From positions 306,729 to 370,728 of the forward strand of contig CAZQOQ010000015.1 of the NCBI GenBank assembly GCA_964595205.1: a DNA stretch of 64,000 nt, written 5' to 3'. Of the stretch, positions 61,251-64,000 are shown piece after piece (positions within the stretch are counted from its first letter, which is position 1; each line of letters starts with the position of its first letter). The DNA comes from JADKIH01 sp964595205. Lineage in GTDB: Bacteria; Bacteroidota; Bacteroidia; AKYH767-A; 2013-40CM-41-45. The position numbers were made by a program, and so were the translations under genes. The notes below the pieces were generated by a model, which made no database searches, was not told where the DNA came from, and saw only the letters and a list, made by a program, of their open reading frames with translations.

Positions 61251-62222
61251 ATGAATTACCTTAATTTTGAAAAACCGATTTCGGATCTGATCGACCAGAT
61301 TGAAAAGCAAAAGCAGATCGGTGAAAAAAATAAAGTGAATGTCAGCGTTGCAGTCAGGCAACTTGAAATAAAACTCGAAGAGACCCGTAAGAACCTTTAC
61401 TCAAATCTTACTCCCTGGCAAAAGGTCCAGCTTTCCCGTCACCCCGATCGCCCGTATTCCCTTTCTTACATTGAATTCATCACCGAAAAAGATTTCGTAG
61501 AACTCTTCGGCGACCGCACGGTGAAGGACGACAAAGCCATCGTGGGTGGATTGGGCAGTGTCGATGGCACGACTGTCATGTTCATCGGACAACAGAAAGG
61601 AACCACTACCAAGCAACGGCAGTTCCGGAATTTCGGCATGGCGAATCCTGAAGGATACAGGAAGGCTTTACGTTTAATGAAACTTGCCGAAAAATTTAAT
61701 ATACCTGTCGTTACCTTCATCGACACTCCCGGCGCTTTTCCCGGGCTGGAGGCAGAGGAACGCGGACAAGGCGAGGCGATTGCAAGAAATCTCTTCGAGA
61801 TGGCGCGACTGAAGGTACCCATCATCTGCATCATCATCGGCGAAGGCGCTTCGGGCGGTGCACTTGGAATCGGTATCGGCGACCGTGTACTGATGCTCGA
61901 GAATACGTGGTATTCTGTTATCTCACCCGAATCGTGTTCTTCGATTCTGTGGCGAAGCTGGGACTATAAAGAGAAAGCGGCAGAGGTTTTAAAACTCACG
62001 GCCGAAGACATGCTGAAGCAGGGCCTGATCGACGGAATCATCAGGGAACCGATCGGCGGAGCACACACCCATCCCGAACAAATGTTCCGCATTGTCAAAT
62101 ATGAAATTCATAAAAATCTCTCTGCATTGATGAAGCTTGACAGGAAAGAACTCGTCAACAAGCGGATCGATAAATTCTGTTCGATGGGTGTTGTGGTAGA
62201 AAATGAAGAAGTAAAAACTTAA
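61251..62222 (+). CDS. accA: Acetyl-CoA carboxylase carboxyltransferase subunit alpha
   Basis: Half of the carboxyltransferase that forms malonyl-CoA for fatty acid synthesis. I chose ATG 61251 (MNYLNFEKPISDLIDQI), which lines up with family starts; 61227 would add eight unrelated residues. Seen: RHPDRPYSLSYIEFI, FGDRTVKDDKAIVGGLG, PVVTFIDTPGAFPGLEAEERGQ, EGASGGALGIGIGD and SPESCSSILWR. About 323 residues, the usual size (319). No accD in the window; guaD follows. Confidence 0.95.
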   Translation: MNYLNFEKPISDLIDQIEKQKQIGEKNKVNVSVAVRQLEIKLEETRKNLYSNLTPWQKVQLSRHPDRPYSLSYIEFITEKDFVELFGDRTVKDDKAIVGGLGSVDGTTVMFIGQQKGTTTKQRQFRNFGMANPEGYRKALRLMKLAEKFNIPVVTFIDTPGAFPGLEAEERGQGEAIARNLFEMARLKVPIICIIIGEGASGGALGIGIGDRVLMLENTWYSVISPESCSSILWRSWDYKEKAAEVLKLTAEDMLKQGLIDGIIREPIGGAHTHPEQMFRIVKYEIHKNLSALMKLDRKELVNKRIDKFCSMGVVVENEEVKT

Positions 62223-62246
62223 CCGTTAATTTTTCGATTTGCATTA

Positions 62247-62720
62247 ATGTCTACTCCTGAAACTTACATGAGAGAAGCCATACGGCTTTCATTCGAAACA
62301 ATGCGTAACAACACCGGCGGACCCTTTGGGGCCGTGGTAGTCAAGGACGGTAAAATCGTTGCAAGAGGATATAACAAAGTTGTTTCAACGAACGACCCTA
62401 CTGCACATGCGGAAGTCGTTGCCATTCGTGAAGCTTGTAAGGCCCTGAACGATTTCCAGCTTTCCGGCTGCGAGATCTATACAAGCTGTGAACCCTGTCC
62501 CATGTGCATGTCTGCCATCTACTGGGCCCGACCCGATAAAGTCTATTATGCAAACTCGAAAGTCGACGCCGCCAACATTGGCTTCGACGACGATTTCATA
62601 TACCAGGAGTTAAAACTTGATTACGACAAAAGAAAAATTCCCCTTGAAAGAATTCTGCCAAACGAAGCCATTAAAGCATTTGAAGAATGGTCAAAGAAAA
62701 ATGATAAAATAGAATATTGA
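62247..62720 (+). CDS. guaD: Guanine deaminase-like nucleoside/purine deaminase
   Basis: Zinc-dependent deaminase of the cytidine deaminase-like fold. Seen: TAHAEVVAI (zinc His and catalytic Glu) and the TSCEPCPMCMSAI cysteine pair. The segments NDPTAHAEV, AIYWARPDKVYYA and the tail AANIGFDDDFIYQEL with IPLERI closely resemble Bacillus GuaD (guanine to xanthine), more than tRNA deaminase TadA. The length of 157 also matches GuaD (156). Follows accA by 24 bases, so probably co-transcribed. Confidence 0.88.
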   Translation: MSTPETYMREAIRLSFETMRNNTGGPFGAVVVKDGKIVARGYNKVVSTNDPTAHAEVVAIREACKALNDFQLSGCEIYTSCEPCPMCMSAIYWARPDKVYYANSKVDAANIGFDDDFIYQELKLDYDKRKIPLERILPNEAIKAFEEWSKKNDKIEY

Positions 62721-62728
62721 ATTCAACT

Positions 62729-62756
62729 AATTAACGAATTAACGAATTAACGAATT
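62729..62756. repeat. Tandem repeat AATTAACG, about 3.5 copies, running into the ispE start codon
   Basis: Three exact 8-bp copies, then AATT, with the final TT forming the first two bases of the TTG start codon of ispE. Begins eight bases after the guaD stop codon. Confidence 0.9.
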
Positions 62757-63576
62757 GATTTCGTTCCCCAACTGCAAAATAAACATAGGCTTACACGTAA
62801 CTGAAAAACGTTCCGATGGTTTTCATAACATTGAAACGGTAATGGTTCCTGCGGACTGGCAGGATGTTCTGGAAATTGTTCCGGATGACAAGAATACAAC
62901 AGAGACCGATTTTAAGAGTACAGGGATAAGAGTTTTTGGAAGCAAGGACAAGAACCTCTGCATACGCGGCTATAATCTTTTATCGCAGCATTATAAACTC
63001 CCGCCGGTAAAAATGCATTTGCATAAGATCATTCCCGTGGGGGCCGGACTGGGCGGCGGTTCTGCCGATGCCGCACACAGCATCATGCTTCTCAACAAAG
63101 TTTTTAAACTGAACATCAGCGAAAAGGTCCAGGAGGAATTAGTCAGCCAGCTGGGAAGCGATTGCGCTTTCTTCATTAAGAACAAAGCAGTTCTTGCCAC
63201 TGAAAAAGGCGATGTCTTTGAACCGGTCAGGCTAAAACCAAAGAATATATTTTGTGTGATCGTCAAACCAAGAATACATATCAGCACATCAGAAGCATAT
63301 TCATGGATCAAACCGAAGAAAAGAAATTTTTCACTGAAAGAAATGATTCAGTTGCCGTTAACGGAGTGGAAGAATAATATTGAAAACGATTTTGAAAAGG
63401 TAGTCGTTGAAAAATTTCCCGTTATTAAAAATATTAAAAACCGTCTTTACAAGCTGGGAGCTGAATATGCATCGATGACAGGCAGCGGTTCTGCAGTGTA
63501 TGGTTTATTTACGGAGGAAAAACATTTGGATACTTATTTTAGGAGCAGTACGGTCTGGTCGGGGAAATTGTTTTGA
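62755..63576 (+). CDS. ispE: 4-diphosphocytidyl-2-C-methyl-D-erythritol kinase
   Basis: GHMP kinase of the MEP isoprenoid pathway. Seen: FPNCKINIGLHVTEKRSDGFHNIE with the catalytic Lys of the family N-terminus, the ATP loop PVGAGLGGGSADAAHSI, LGSDCAFFI with the catalytic Asp, and SMTGSGSAVYGLF near the end. The start is TTG at 62755: an in-frame stop at 62740 rules out earlier starts and no ATG lies near the family N-terminus. Length 273, normal. It is the last gene before the edge. Confidence 0.93.
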   Translation: MISFPNCKINIGLHVTEKRSDGFHNIETVMVPADWQDVLEIVPDDKNTTETDFKSTGIRVFGSKDKNLCIRGYNLLSQHYKLPPVKMHLHKIIPVGAGLGGGSADAAHSIMLLNKVFKLNISEKVQEELVSQLGSDCAFFIKNKAVLATEKGDVFEPVRLKPKNIFCVIVKPRIHISTSEAYSWIKPKKRNFSLKEMIQLPLTEWKNNIENDFEKVVVEKFPVIKNIKNRLYKLGAEYASMTGSGSAVYGLFTEEKHLDTYFRSSTVWSGKLF

Positions 63577-64000
63577 ATCGTTGATGATTTAATAATACAT
63601 ATATGTCTGGTGGGAATATTTTTTCGTCCCTACGGGACTTGATTTTTATTGGGCCATAGTGCTACCAATATTTCGTCCCTGGCGGGACTAGTAAATATCA
63701 TAGTAAAAATATATAATTCGGATTGCTATATACGAAGTCCCGTTAGGGCAACGTCATTAAGTTAAACACAAGAATTTATAATAAGTAAATGCATTAAGAA
63801 ATGACAGGCCCTTTAGGGCCGTACTTTAGGTATCGCTAGTCTGTACGAATACATCAAGCCCCTTTAGGGCAATGTCATTAAGTTAAGGGAGTTTAGAAAA
63901 TCAATCAGTTATACAAAAAACAAAGGATCACAGACAGTACTTTTGATTTTACGACAAATCAAGTAATCTGTAATCCAATGTTGAACGCAAATGTAAAAAT
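63577..64000. repeat. Non-coding region with short GC-rich palindromes and a repeated 23-bp word
   Basis: Palindromes: GTCCCTACGGGAC (63626-63638), GTCCCTGGCGGGAC (63675-63688), GGCCCTTTAGGGCC (63807-63820) and GCCCCTTTAGGGC (63858-63870), plus the half-type GTCCCGTTAGGGC (63737-63749). A 23-bp word starting TTAGGGCAA and ending CATTAAGTTAA occurs at 63743-63765 and again at 63864-63886 with one mismatch. These look like REP-type intergenic repeats. No gene is seen through to the window end. Confidence 0.7.

Noticed and set aside
63600..63900. CRISPR array
   Set aside because: Repeats are 13-23 bp, imperfect and unevenly spaced, with no cas genes.

Overview
The window is from a Bacteroidota chromosome, probably an environmental lineage near Chitinophagales, Sphingobacteriales or Flavobacteriales. 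The evidence is type IX secretion (T9SS) C-terminal domains on three proteins, a gliding-type giant PKD protein, the futalosine enzyme MqnE, DUF5686, DUF4199 and DUF1573 proteins, a NusB with a long N-terminal extension, and promoters of the Bacteroidota form TTTG-N19-TAnnTTTG (two exact matches). Shine-Dalgarno sequences are mostly absent. Base composition looks to be about 42-45% GC by eye. There is no phage, plasmid or CRISPR; this is mainly core chromosome.

Layout. 1-5.7 kb: an edge-truncated sugar transferase, 3-hydroxybutyryl-CoA dehydrogenase, a thioesterase, MiaE, and a GT51 transglycosylase with a long AsmA-like N-terminus. 5.8-8.5 kb: a tight three-gene operon holding a histidine-kinase-like protein without the usual phosphoacceptor histidine, a kinase-less membrane partner and a TPR protein. 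8.5-16.3 kb: RocD, an RlmD/NlpC-P60/phosphoribosyltransferase operon, AroK, USP, TerC and AsnB. 16.35 kb: tRNA-Pro(GGG). 16.8-24.5 kb: one giant secreted protein of 27 tandem PKD and Ig-like modules. 24.6-25.4 kb: a small ORF and a candidate structured RNA on the minus strand. 25.4-34.2 kb: prolyl oligopeptidase, then a double D-Ala-D-Ala ligase, a PASTA protein, a T9SS cargo and RluD. 34.2-44.7 kb: an SBBP/T9SS protein, MqnE, an orphan OmpR-type regulator, TonB, a cysteine-cluster protein, and a promoter-anchored DUF4199/GT2/GT4/DUF5686 cluster. 44.8 kb: SRP RNA. 45-64 kb: housekeeping genes (fsa, tsaC, nnr, coaE, ybbR, yajC, nusB, leucine dehydrogenase, ABC exporter, dnaB, accA, guaD, ispE) plus a large adenylate cyclase. 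The right edge carries short GC-rich palindromes and a repeated 23-bp word.

How the genes fit together. Envelope building is the main theme: GT51, the double Ddl, PASTA, NlpC/P60, YbbR, glycosyltransferases and T9SS cargo. The least explained signals are not classical genes. They are (1) 7-8-bp tandem repeats, four of which begin 0-3 nt after a stop codon, (2) the three-hairpin candidate RNA at 25.0-25.2 kb, (3) the double Ddl whose halves depart from consensus at different sites, and (4) the signalling operon with no canonical phosphoacceptor. No complete defence or mobile system was found.
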